From Mucilaginibacter robiniae (lineage in GTDB: Bacteria > Bacteroidota > Bacteroidia > Sphingobacteriales > Sphingobacteriaceae): a DNA stretch of 64,000 nt. Location of the stretch: positions 2,108,001-2,172,000 of the forward strand of contig NZ_CP051682.1 in the NCBI RefSeq assembly GCF_012849215.1, in the 5' to 3' direction. The notes under the pieces were generated by a model that did not search any database, was not told where the DNA came from, and saw only the letters and a program-made list of their open reading frames with translations. Made by a program: the position numbers and the translations under genes. Positions 17,779-25,452 of the stretch are shown in pieces. The stretch's first letter is position 1. The number at the start of each line of letters is the position of its first letter.

Positions 17779-18915
17779 ATGAAAAATCAACTATTTAAAG
17801 TGACTTCCCTGGCCGCTCTGGCGACGCTCATGCCTTTATTGTCGATGGCGCAAGGGGTGGCAGATGATCTGCAAAGCCTGCAGGGTGTGCTGAACAACCT
17901 GTACAAACAGATGATGACATTATGTTCGGGGATGCTCAGTGTATCCCAGGGTATTGCCGGCTTTGCTACCTTGTGGTATATCGGCGCACGGGTCTGGAAG
18001 CACCTCGCAGCCGCGGAGCCGGTGGAAATTTACCCGCTGCTGCGGCCGTTCGCCATCGGTTTCTGTATCCTGATCTTTCCATTGGTACTTACCTTGATGA
18101 ACGGTATACTGGAACCTACCGTCACGGCTACCGATGCGATGGTCACGACTTCCAATGCCGCCATTACCCGCATGCTGGAAAACGAACAAACCTCATCCGG
18201 CGAACAGCAGGGGGCCACCTCCATGAACAGTGACCCGGATAAGTGGTACCAGTACAGCCATCCCGACAGCACCGGCACCAGCACGGGCAGCACTAATATG
18301 GCCGATCAGTTCTCCGGCTGGGGGTTCAAAAACATGATCAAGAAAGCAATTGCCGAGCTATTAAACGTCTTGTTTAAAGCCGCAGCCTTATGTATCGATA
18401 CAATCCGGACCTTTAAGCTGATCGTGCTGGCCATACTCGGGCCGCTATGTTTCGGGCTCAGCATTTTTGACGGCTTCCAGCATACTTTGAAGCAGTGGAT
18501 CGCTAGGTATGTCAATGTTTATCTCTGGCTGCCGGTCGCCAATATTTTCGGTGCGATCATCGCCAAGATACAGGAGAACATGATCCAACTGGAGCAATCG
18601 GGCGGATCGGCCGATGTGCACTTCAGCGATACGAACACCGCTTACCTGATTTTCATGGTGATCGGCATTGTGGGCTATTTCACGGTTCCCAGTATTGCAG
18701 GTTATATTATGAACGTCGGCGGGCACGCCCTGTTCAACCGCACCAGTGCTTTGGCCTCCATGGCGGTGTCTTATATCGGCGGCAATTTGATGCAAGGCTT
18801 TACAGGAAGCCATGCAAATCCGGCTAGGCCCTCATCCTCTGCAGGCAACGCCAGCCCGGGCCAATCTCCGGGCAACCCTGAACCACTCAAAGAGAAGCTA
18901 TCCGGAAAAAATTAA
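17779..18915 (+). CDS. traJ: Conjugative transposon protein TraJ
   Basis: A 378-residue multi-pass membrane protein, VirB6-like. It has a signal/first helix at residues 5-24, then the TraJ pattern FATLWYIGARVWKHLAAAEP and LLRPFAIGFCILIFP, and further hydrophobic segments near 195-230 and 270-310. The C-terminus is polar and Ser/Pro/Gly-rich. Forms part of the inner-membrane channel. 7 bases after the preceding gene. Confidence 0.88.
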   Translation: MKNQLFKVTSLAALATLMPLLSMAQGVADDLQSLQGVLNNLYKQMMTLCSGMLSVSQGIAGFATLWYIGARVWKHLAAAEPVEIYPLLRPFAIGFCILIFPLVLTLMNGILEPTVTATDAMVTTSNAAITRMLENEQTSSGEQQGATSMNSDPDKWYQYSHPDSTGTSTGSTNMADQFSGWGFKNMIKKAIAELLNVLFKAAALCIDTIRTFKLIVLAILGPLCFGLSIFDGFQHTLKQWIARYVNVYLWLPVANIFGAIIAKIQENMIQLEQSGGSADVHFSDTNTAYLIFMVIGIVGYFTVPSIAGYIMNVGGHALFNRTSALASMAVSYIGGNLMQGFTGSHANPARPSSSAGNASPGQSPGNPEPLKEKLSGKN

Positions 18916-18940
18916 GTCTTACCTCTTCAACCCTAGAAAG

Positions 18941-19558
18941 ATGTTCAAAAAATTCAGCAATCTGGAAACCGCATTCCAGCACGTACGCGGCTTTACCATA
19001 GCAGTTATCGTTACCTCGTTTTCAATCGTGTGCTTCACGGTTTACCAGTGCAGGTCACTGATCGTGGCTACGGAAAGCAAGGTGTACATTCTTTATGATG
19101 GTAAAGTACTGGAAGCTGTTGCCGCCGGCCGTAAAGACAACGTTGCGGTGGAAGCCCGTGACCATGTAAAAACGTTCCACCAGTTATTTTTTACGCTGGA
19201 CCCGGATGAAAAGGTCATCCAGGCTAACTTGACCAAAGCGCTGTACCTGGCTGATGAATCAGCCAAAAAGGAATACGACAACCTGAGTGAGAATGGTTAC
19301 TATGCCAACATCATTGCCGGTAATATCAGCCAGCAAATTCAAGTCGATAGTGTCGCCGTAGATCTGCGCAGCTACCCTTACGCTTTCAAATGCTATGCGA
19401 CCCAAAATATCATCCGGACCACCAGTACAGTCACGCGCAGCCTGATTACCCAAGGGCAGTTACGTAACGCCTCGCGCAGCGACAATAATCCACACGGCTT
19501 CCTGATTGAGCGGTGGGCAACACTCGAAAACCGGGATCTCAAGGTCATTAATCACTAA
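18941..19558 (+). CDS. traK: Conjugative transposon protein TraK
   Basis: A 205-residue VirB8-like protein with one N-terminal membrane helix (about 22-43, FTIAVIVTSFSIVCFTVYQC) and a periplasmic domain with the family pattern EARDHVKTFHQLFFTLDPDE. The ATG at 18941 is chosen because translation from the upstream in-frame ATG at 18812 would run inside traJ and the TraK N-terminus MFKKFSNLETAFQHVRGFT starts here. Ends 29 bases before traM; the small traL normally found between them is missing. Confidence 0.88.
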   Translation: MFKKFSNLETAFQHVRGFTIAVIVTSFSIVCFTVYQCRSLIVATESKVYILYDGKVLEAVAAGRKDNVAVEARDHVKTFHQLFFTLDPDEKVIQANLTKALYLADESAKKEYDNLSENGYYANIIAGNISQQIQVDSVAVDLRSYPYAFKCYATQNIIRTTSTVTRSLITQGQLRNASRSDNNPHGFLIERWATLENRDLKVINH

Positions 19559-19587
19559 CCTCTCGTGTCAATACAAACAATCTCGAT

Positions 19588-20757
19588 ATGAAACCACAAA
19601 ACTTAACTCCGAAAATGGACCGGCAGCGAAAGATGCTGCTAGCGATGCCCTTAATGGTGCTGCCGTTTGTGACCCTGTTTTTCTGGGCGCTGGGCGGCGG
19701 TAAAGCCAGCCCGATAGAAGATCAACAGGCCACCGCGCGGGGCTTCAACAGCCAGTTGCCGGAAGCCCGGCTGAAAAGCGACACTAACCTGGACAAGATG
19801 AGCTATTATGACCAGGCCGCCAGGGATTCCGATAAACTACGCCAGCAGATGAAAAGCGACCCTTATTACCACCAGCGGGCGGACACGGATACGGCCAGGC
19901 TGCATTTCCCGCAGCCGCAGGCTTCGATGCTCGCCAGCCGGATGACGGGTACCTCCCGCATCGAGAAGCCAAATAGCACGAGTGATCCGGCGACCAATGA
20001 GGCTAAAGTATACGCGAGGCTGGCGGCGCTGCACAAGGCAATTCATCCGCCGGTAGTCGTTCCGGCAGCGCTAGAGAAAAGCAACCCGTCAGCACCCGTG
20101 ACTTCAGAAGCTGCTGCTCCTGCCATACAGGTACAGACGCCTGCAGAAGACCCGGAACTCAAACAGATGAACAGACTGATGGAAAAGATCCTGGATATTC
20201 AGCACCCGGAACGACTGGACAGCCAGCGAAGACAGCCGGCAGTGTCCGTGGGCCGGTTCCGGGCGATCCCCGCGATCATTGATGGGAACCAGAAAATTAC
20301 GCAGGGAAGCGTAGTCCGGCTGAAGCTGATGGACACAGTGACCTTAAACGGGCAGCTCCTTCCCAAAGGCCAGCTCATCTACGGCAGCGGTTCGCTGTAT
20401 AACCAGCGGCTAACCATGACCCTTAAGATGGTTCGCATTGGTTATACTATTCTGCCGGTCGACCTAACGGTGTACGACATGACTGATGGCCTCGAAGGTA
20501 TCCGGGTACCGGAAGCGATAACGGGGGACGCGGTTCGGGATGGCGCCAGCAGCGGTGTACAGGGCGTGCAGTTCATGAGCCTTGATCCTTCACTGACCAC
20601 GCAACTGGCGGGTGCCGGACTAACCACCGCGAAGGGCCTATTTTCTAAAAAGATCAAGCGCATCAAAGCGAAGCTCCAGGACAAGCATCCGCTGCTGCTG
20701 CGCAACAATGTATTAGTCAACCAAAGTATTAACGATAAACGAGTGAATCATGAATGA
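19588..20757 (+). CDS. traM: Conjugative transposon protein TraM
   Basis: A 389-residue VirB10-like protein: a short cytoplasmic N-terminus, one membrane helix near 17-37 (MLLAMPLMVLPFVTLFFWAL), a Pro/Gln/Ala-rich periplasmic linker to about 210 and a C-terminal domain with IPAIIDGNQKITQGSVVRL and LPKGQLIYGSGSLYNQRL, typical of TraM. Slightly shorter than usual. Overlaps the next gene by 8 bases. The normal next gene, traN (DUF4138), is absent. Confidence 0.87.
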   Translation: MKPQNLTPKMDRQRKMLLAMPLMVLPFVTLFFWALGGGKASPIEDQQATARGFNSQLPEARLKSDTNLDKMSYYDQAARDSDKLRQQMKSDPYYHQRADTDTARLHFPQPQASMLASRMTGTSRIEKPNSTSDPATNEAKVYARLAALHKAIHPPVVVPAALEKSNPSAPVTSEAAAPAIQVQTPAEDPELKQMNRLMEKILDIQHPERLDSQRRQPAVSVGRFRAIPAIIDGNQKITQGSVVRLKLMDTVTLNGQLLPKGQLIYGSGSLYNQRLTMTLKMVRIGYTILPVDLTVYDMTDGLEGIRVPEAITGDAVRDGASSGVQGVQFMSLDPSLTTQLAGAGLTTAKGLFSKKIKRIKAKLQDKHPLLLRNNVLVNQSINDKRVNHE

Positions 20758-21586
20758 GAAAAACTATGATTACCTGAAAAACCAGGTAAAGTTCATGGGC
20801 TTTGGAGAAGGCCTGGATAATGAATTGAAAGAGATGATCCAGTCGCAGCAGGCTTCCTTCAAAATTGAACATGAAACCACGTTCAACCAAAGCGAGGTTA
20901 AGTCTGTACTGAACTTTCAGAAGTCCAAAGAAAGCGATATGTACTTCTTCAACAGCTTTGAGCTGACAGTAAAACCGGCAGGTAACCAGGAAGCCCTAAC
21001 CCAGACCTATTATGTCGGCAAGGAAAACAATCTCACGCTGAAAGAACGGTACAATATGCTGGAAGGCCGGGCCGTATTCAAGGAGTTTAACAAACTGGAA
21101 CAGACCGGCGAAGGCGAGAAGGTCCGGTTTAGGGCGACGGACGAAACCTACCAGGCCTGGACACAGCTGAACTTCAAGCAAACGGATGAGAACGGCAACT
21201 TTTTGCAACGCAAGGTGTTCGGCTTCGACCTGGAAAAAACATTGGCTAACTACCCGGTGAAAGAGCTGGACGATGCCTATGACCGGGCCCGGCTGGTGGC
21301 CTCACTGGAAAAAGGCAATCAACAGAAAGCAACCCTCGTTACGGACGGCAAAGAACAAACAGTTTCCCTGGAAGCCAGCCCACTGGACAAATCCCTCAAA
21401 TTTTATGACAGCCATATGCAGCGCCTGGAAGTTCGGCCCCTTCAAAAGCAGGGACAAGGCCAAGCTCAAAGTGATGTTTCGCAGCAACAACAGGAAAAGA
21501 AGGCCGAAACGCAGAAACAGGGAGTGGCGGACAACGACCAAGGGCAAAAGGCGGAAAAAAGAAGGAATAACCTGAGGGTATCCTGA
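20750..21586 (+). CDS. Conserved conjugative-element protein of unknown function
   Basis: A 278-residue soluble protein of a type common in Bacteroidetes conjugative elements but without assigned function. Recognisable parts are NYDYLKNQVKFMGFGEGL at the start, ESDMYFFNSFELTV, LKERYNMLEGRAVFKEF and DKSLKFYDSHMQRLEV; the last 60 residues are Gln/Lys-rich and probably disordered. It overlaps traM by 8 bases, so it is expressed with the transfer operon. It may act on DNA processing or regulation; this is not shown by the sequence. Confidence 0.75.
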   Translation: MNEKNYDYLKNQVKFMGFGEGLDNELKEMIQSQQASFKIEHETTFNQSEVKSVLNFQKSKESDMYFFNSFELTVKPAGNQEALTQTYYVGKENNLTLKERYNMLEGRAVFKEFNKLEQTGEGEKVRFRATDETYQAWTQLNFKQTDENGNFLQRKVFGFDLEKTLANYPVKELDDAYDRARLVASLEKGNQQKATLVTDGKEQTVSLEASPLDKSLKFYDSHMQRLEVRPLQKQGQGQAQSDVSQQQQEKKAETQKQGVADNDQGQKAEKRRNNLRVS

Positions 21587-21612
21587 ACAGGGCGTAACGG
21601 TTATAGCCAAGC

Positions 21613-21927
21613 ATGGAAGCGATCAGGCCCTTATCGGCATTTTTTGAGGCGATTGAACGGGATGCCCGGATTTCAATTACCCATATCGGCATTTATGCAG
21701 CACTGCTCAGATATTGGCAACTGCATGCCTGCCGGAACCCGGTAGAAGCCTACAGTTACGAGCTGATGCGTGTGGCGAAACTATCGGCACCGACAACGTA
21801 TCATAAATGCATCCGTGACCTGCATGACTTCGGCTATATCCGTTATGAACCTTCTTTCAAACATAACCAGCGAAGCAAAGTGTTCCTGCTTTTGGGAACT
21901 TCAGACAAACAGCAAACTGAGAAGTGA
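21613..21927 (+). CDS. Small winged-helix-like protein, first of related pair
   Basis: A 104-residue protein with a predicted helix-turn-helix pattern: SYELMRVAKLSAPTTYHKC followed by IRDLHDFGYIRYEPSF, resembling replication-initiator or transcription-regulator winged helices. It is clearly related to the gene at 22197 (TYHKCIKELVSYGYIYYQPSY). Its stop overlaps the start of the next gene by 4 bases. Probably DNA-binding; the target is unknown. Confidence 0.68.
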   Translation: MEAIRPLSAFFEAIERDARISITHIGIYAALLRYWQLHACRNPVEAYSYELMRVAKLSAPTTYHKCIRDLHDFGYIRYEPSFKHNQRSKVFLLLGTSDKQQTEK

Positions 21928-22196
21928 TGAGTGCAGAAGTGATTACCAAAGAAGATTTGGAGGCGTTCCGGGTGGAACTGCTCAGCGATATTAAAGCCTT
22001 GTTGGGTACCAAGATCGAACCCGCAAAAGAATGGCTCAAGACCAGCGAGGTCAGAGCGCTGCTCAAGGTTTCTTCCGGAACCTTGCAGAATTTAAGAATT
22101 TGCGGACAGTTGAAATATTCGAAGATCGGCGGTACTTACTATTACCGGCATTCGGAGATCATGAAGCTGCTGCAAAATCAAACGAAATCACTGTAA
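21924..22196 (+). CDS. Excisionase-type helix-turn-helix protein
   Basis: A 90-residue protein with the MerR/excisionase-like HTH_17 pattern common in Bacteroidetes mobile elements: EWLKTSEVRALLKVSSGTLQ, then LRICGQLKYSKIGGTYYYR. Such proteins often regulate excision or transfer. It overlaps the preceding gene by 4 bases and its TAA abuts the next ATG, so all three small genes form one unit. Confidence 0.8.
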   Translation: MMSAEVITKEDLEAFRVELLSDIKALLGTKIEPAKEWLKTSEVRALLKVSSGTLQNLRICGQLKYSKIGGTYYYRHSEIMKLLQNQTKSL

Positions 22197-22493
22197 ATGG
22201 CTGCGGTTGCCTCTCATCATTTATCCGGCATCCACCGGGCTTTCCGAAGGCTAATTGCGGATCAGCGGATCACCGTCTGGCACCTCAGCCTGTATATGGG
22301 CCTCGTGTACCTTTGGCATGAGCAGGAGTATACTGAATGCTTTTCGGTCAGCCGGAACAAACTGATGGAACTGGCCCATATCCATAGTATTGTCACCTAT
22401 CATAAATGTATCAAGGAACTGGTCAGCTATGGTTATATCTATTACCAACCTTCTTATCATCCACGATATGGAAGTACAGTCAACCTTTTATGA
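22197..22493 (+). CDS. Small winged-helix-like protein, second of related pair
   Basis: A 98-residue paralogue of the protein at 21613, sharing the layout RITVWHLSLYMGLVYLWH, SRNKLMELAHIHSIVTYHKC and YGYIYYQP. Starts immediately after the stop of the excisionase-like gene. A probable DNA-binding regulator. After it, 22494-22674 holds nothing recognisable. Confidence 0.68.
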   Translation: MAAVASHHLSGIHRAFRRLIADQRITVWHLSLYMGLVYLWHEQEYTECFSVSRNKLMELAHIHSIVTYHKCIKELVSYGYIYYQPSYHPRYGSTVNLL

Positions 22494-22674
22494 TGATTGA
22501 AATTTTCAGGGAGCATTTGTGCATTGACAACGAACGCTAAGAACGAACACCTGTTACGACAAACACGCGAGTATCTGGCGTTTTATCAAGCTATATAAAA
22601 GAACTTAAAATTTCACCTAGGCATTAGGCGTTAAGTTGGTTTAACTCGTTAACACCGTTGATATATTTAAAGAG

Positions 22675-22827
22675 GTGAACTCTTACGATAAGTCGATTTT
22701 TGAAAAGCTGGCCTTGGTAGATCAGCTTGAAGAAAAGGAGAAGTCCGCTTTCTTCTCCATACTCGATGCACTGGTATCAAAAAAGCGATTAAAAGACACT
22801 TTAGCCCACGCGCTTAATTCGATATAA
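22675..22827 (+). pseudogene. C-terminal remnant of XRE-type regulator
   Basis: Fifty codons with no regulator N-terminus; a stop lies in frame at 22642 and the first possible start is a GTG at 22675. The residues (FEKLALVDQLEEKEKSAF, ILDALVSKKRLKDTLAHAL) match the C-terminal dimer/tail region of XRE regulators of mobile elements and resemble the tail of the intact XRE protein at 29065 (KHLVKTFIDAFITKRHI). A deletion has removed the DNA-binding part. It marks the boundary between the transfer-region genes and the toxin locus. Confidence 0.6.
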
Positions 22828-22832
22828 TAGAA

Positions 22833-22857
22833 AAGCCGCCCGTTTTCGGGGCGGCTT
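22833..22857 (+). terminator. Strong hairpin between convergent genes
   Basis: AAGCCGCCC pairs with GGGCGGCTT around GTTTTCG, 5 bases after the regulator remnant and 11 before the end of the reverse-strand small gene, so it could serve both directions. Confidence 0.75.
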
Positions 22858-22867
22858 GGTATTTCAT

Positions 22868-23056
22868 TTAGTTTGTTTTTTTCTTTTTCACCGGCTTTTT
22901 GCTCTTGGCGCTGTCTGCAAACGCATAGGGGTTATTCTGCTTAGGGTCTTTCTCATGCAACAGGTGATAGGCGCGGTGGGCGCTGTCCTGCTGTGCGGTT
23001 TGCGCATGGGCTGTGAAAGCCATGCTTAGCAATAATAATAAGGTTAGGTTTTTCAT
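22868..23056 (-). CDS. Tiny secreted protein at end of toxin cassette
   Basis: A 62-residue protein with a clear signal peptide (MKNLTLLLLLSMAFTAHAQ) and a short polar, Lys-rich remainder. It starts 1 base after the stop of the lipoprotein gene upstream. A degraded copy with the same signal sequence follows the membrane immunity gene at 23899-24006, again directly coupled, so it seems to be a recurring part of these cassettes. Function unknown. Confidence 0.6.
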   Translation of the reverse strand: MKNLTLLLLLSMAFTAHAQTAQQDSAHRAYHLLHEKDPKQNNPYAFADSAKSKKPVKKKKTN

Positions 23057-23057
23057 T

Positions 23058-23432
23058 TTATTTCCTCCATTCTACTACTTTATAAGATGATATTAAGGAA
23101 TCTTTTGAAACAGCGAACCTTAGCTCCTTTGTATAAACAGGATCAATACCACCTCCATATTCAACCATAATTTTATAGCTGATTAACCCGCCACCTTTGT
23201 TATCTGGGGTTCCCAATTTTGCTATTAACTGATTATAATTCATTCCTACCAATTTGTTATTTGTAGTTAGGTCCTTAAACATTTCAGGTCGATATGACGA
23301 TGGAAAAAGCGGGTCTTGCTGCTCATTCCATTTGCTCTTATCAAACTTCATTTGCTTATTACACGAACTTAGAATAAAGATCACTATAACCAGTAACCAT
23401 TTTGATCGCGTGTATCTTATATAAGTTTTCAT
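23058..23432 (-). CDS. Small lipoprotein, candidate immunity protein
   Basis: A 124-residue lipoprotein: N-terminal hydrophobic segment and lipobox LSSC at about residues 21-24. The later part LVGMNYNQLIAKLGTPD resembles the SmpA/BamE-like fold seen in many small lipoproteins. It lies directly behind an RHS toxin-tip remnant, the usual place of an immunity gene, and is followed by the tiny secreted-protein gene. Immunity role is inferred from position only. Confidence 0.65.
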   Translation of the reverse strand: MKTYIRYTRSKWLLVIVIFILSSCNKQMKFDKSKWNEQQDPLFPSSYRPEMFKDLTTNNKLVGMNYNQLIAKLGTPDNKGGGLISYKIMVEYGGGIDPVYTKELRFAVSKDSLISSYKVVEWRK

Positions 23433-23437
23433 AATGG

Positions 23438-23581
23438 TTATTTAATATGGGAACCTGTTTCTTCTCTTTCTTTTTTCCGCCGCTGTTCTTGTTCAGCAGC
23501 AGTGAAACCGCTATTGTCAAGATTTTTGAAAACGCTCTTTAAAGTATTGTATTGTTCAGCCGTTATCTTAGTGTTGGTCAT
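23438..23581 (-). other. Short open frame at tail of toxin remnant
   Basis: A 47-codon frame (ITAEQYNTLKSVFKNLDNSG, then a Lys/Glu/Arg-rich end) that ends 5 bases before the lipoprotein start. The preceding frame stops 3 bases upstream of its ATG. It is probably the displaced C-terminus of the toxin tip after a frameshift rather than a separate gene. Confidence 0.4.
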
Positions 23582-23584
23582 TTT

Positions 23585-23835
23585 TCATGTCCCATCGGCT
23601 TGGCGGGTTCCTGTCATCAACCCATCGTTTTTAAACACGTCTAAGACTTTTAAAGCCAAATCCCTCATGCCTATTCCCTTATTAGCTTCACCAATACTTC
23701 TACCAGTTACAGATCGTACTGGTACGTGTAGCCACCGCTGCCATTCGGCATAGCTCTGCCCTCCTCGGTCTGCACCAGCTCAGTCGAGCCATCTGCCTTA
23801 TACTGGACGCCCGAGACATAATCCTTTGCACTATA
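23585..23835 (-). pseudogene. Displaced RHS tip remnant
   Basis: Reading leftward from about 23835, the frame encodes DYVSGVQYKADGSTELVQTE and GSGGYTYQYDL, nearly identical in DNA to the core of the complete RHS gene (30940-31060), then hits a TAA. From there to 23585 another frame carries a non-core tail (GRSIGEANKGIGMRDLALKV) ending in TGA. This looks like a recombination junction joining RHS core to a toxin tail with loss of frame. The immunity-like lipoprotein gene follows. Confidence 0.7.
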
Positions 23836-23858
23836 ATGAGGTCAAAGCTACAATGCAT

Positions 23859-23902
23859 GTAAATAGAAAAGCCCAGCCATTAGGCTGGGCTTTTCTATTT
23901 AC
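23859..23902 (-). terminator. Perfect 20-bp hairpin between cassettes
   Basis: GTAAATAGAAAAGCCCAGCC pairs perfectly with its complement around ATTA and is T-rich on both arms. It lies between the degraded tiny gene and the next displaced tip, so it ends transcription of the cassette to its right. Confidence 0.8.
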
Positions 23903-24006
23903 ACAGTATGACGCTTGTGTGAGCAAGGGGCGGTGTCCTTTTTTGTTGTTTGCGCTCCGGCTGTGAACGCCATATTTAACAGTAATTATAGGATTAGGTT
24001 TCTCAT
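23899..24006 (-). pseudogene. Degraded copy of tiny secreted protein gene
   Basis: Starts with an ATG overlapping the stop of the membrane immunity gene (ATGA arrangement) and encodes MRNLIL, a stop codon, then LLLNMAFTAGAQTTKKDTA. Aligned with the intact 62-residue protein at 22868-23056 the signal sequence is clearly homologous, and codon 7 is now TAA. Confidence 0.65.
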
Positions 24007-24398
24007 GATTTATAATTTTCAGTAAGAATAAACATACATTGAACGATAAATATCAATATATAAATGGCTTTTAGGAATATGAAAGAAGCCATTTTAACCG
24101 CAAATGCTGACACTTCGGGCGTCAAACGTGTAGAACGTTGCGTTTTGTTAATGTAATATTTGCCTACAAAGTGAAATATTATCAGTTCTACCAGAAACTG
24201 AATAACCATCAGAAAACGGTCAAACGGTAATAGAAAATCCAGTTTAAACAAACTTGTATGCAATAAAACAACAAGCAAGAATATAATCCAAAACGTCCAC
24301 AAAAGGGATGAGTTTACTTTCGCTGTTTTATTAAGCATTGAATACAGTAAAAAGTCAGCTACTGCAATGAATATGATGTATATAATTTTTATAAGCAT
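24003..24398 (-). CDS. Four-helix membrane protein, candidate immunity to membrane-acting toxin
   Basis: A 131-residue, very hydrophobic protein with four likely membrane helices (about 3-22, 32-50, 61-81 and 104-126) and short loops. No family recognised. It follows the displaced RHS tip by 16 bases on the same strand, exactly where immunity genes stand. Immunity proteins against pore-forming or membrane-targeted toxins are often small integral membrane proteins, so the pair suggests a toxin acting on the inner membrane. Inference from position and topology. Confidence 0.65.
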   Translation of the reverse strand: MLIKIIYIIFIAVADFLLYSMLNKTAKVNSSLLWTFWIIFLLVVLLHTSLFKLDFLLPFDRFLMVIQFLVELIIFHFVGKYYINKTQRSTRLTPEVSAFAVKMASFIFLKAIYILIFIVQCMFILTENYKS

Positions 24399-24414
24399 AA
24401 TTATAAGTAGTTTA

Positions 24415-25197
24415 TCATTTTTTGAACCACGGGATTTCTAATTTAAAGCCTTCTTTCACACCGGCACCTAAACCAATATTAAAGCTGCCTTCAATACTTG
24501 CGCTTCCTTTTTTGACATTAAGTCCAGCCGATCCTTCTGCACCAATATGCGCACTGCCGATTGAACCACCCTGTGTAAATTCGAACTTGACGCCTAATAT
24601 ATTAAACCCGCCAGTATATTCACCTTTTGCTACATAAGCACCGGCTTCAGCTTTACCTCCAATATCGGTCACACCATTTTTTGACAAATTGACCTCACCA
24701 CTTATTCCAGCGTTTGCTGATAGTAAGCTGCCGCTTGCTTTTCCATTAGCATTAACATCCGTTGTACCCAACCGCGCGGCTCCATCAGCTTTAACTACAG
24801 CCGCAGAAGCCCCGAAATCGAAACCATCATCGGTTTTAGCATGTGCTTCCCCTGAAAAGCCAGCTACGTTTCCTGATGCAGCTGCATAATCACCATCAGC
24901 ATTAAAGCCTGCTCGATATAAACCAAATTCGGCCTTTCCATTAGCGGCATCAGCGTATGGTCCTTGCGCGTAACTGCTTGCTACAACCTTTATTTCGTCT
25001 AATTCACCGCTTTGTCTTGTCCAGTTACCATTTGAATAGGTATACGTGGCATTTCCAGACGATATATAGGTTTGACCATCTGTTGGATTCTTTACTTTGA
25101 TCTCACACTCCGGACACATTCCATCAGGGTCTGTCAACCTGATAGGGTTATTCATTACATAATTATACGGGTTCCATCTTCTACCTAATTCGGCCAT
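24415..25197 (-). pseudogene. Displaced RHS toxin tip (orphan C-terminus)
   Basis: The open frame starts at an internal Met, but RHS-core homology runs further upstream to about 25290 ([16 protein letters not shown], then [19 protein letters not shown] and [10 protein letters not shown]) until a TAG near 25310. The remaining 230 residues form the toxin tip: a short polar linker, then a Gly/Ala-rich stretch of alternating small and polar residues with repeats such as [19 protein letters not shown], ending PWFKK. No known nuclease or ADP-ribosyltransferase motif is visible; the low-complexity strand pattern and the membrane-protein partner suggest membrane action. It has no N-terminal delivery part, so it is a silent cassette unless recombined onto the full RHS gene. 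Confidence 0.72.
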
Positions 25198-25310
25198 CGG
25201 ATCAATGGTTGTCCATCTTCCAATTACAGGGTCGTAGAAACGTGCACCGTAATCGTATTGCCCCTTATAAGTTTTACGATTTTCCCTGGTTTTTCCATTT
25301 GCACTTTTTC

Positions 25311-25452
25311 GGTGCTATAAAGAACGTTTAGGCTCGTAAAGTTAACAGATATTTTTTTTCATACAAGCCCTGATGGTTGGTTGATTTTTACCACAGGCCG
25401 CCGCCGGGTTGGTTGTTTTTCGAGTTCTACGGACTTAATAGGGTATTTTTTT
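25311..25452. other. Junction between displaced tip and recombinase module
   Basis: Short non-coding stretch where RHS homology stops and the recombinase module begins. It contains GCTATAA at 25314-25320, which recurs in the same orientation at 29418-29424 at the other edge of the module; a 7-base match of this kind can also occur by chance. Confidence 0.35.
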
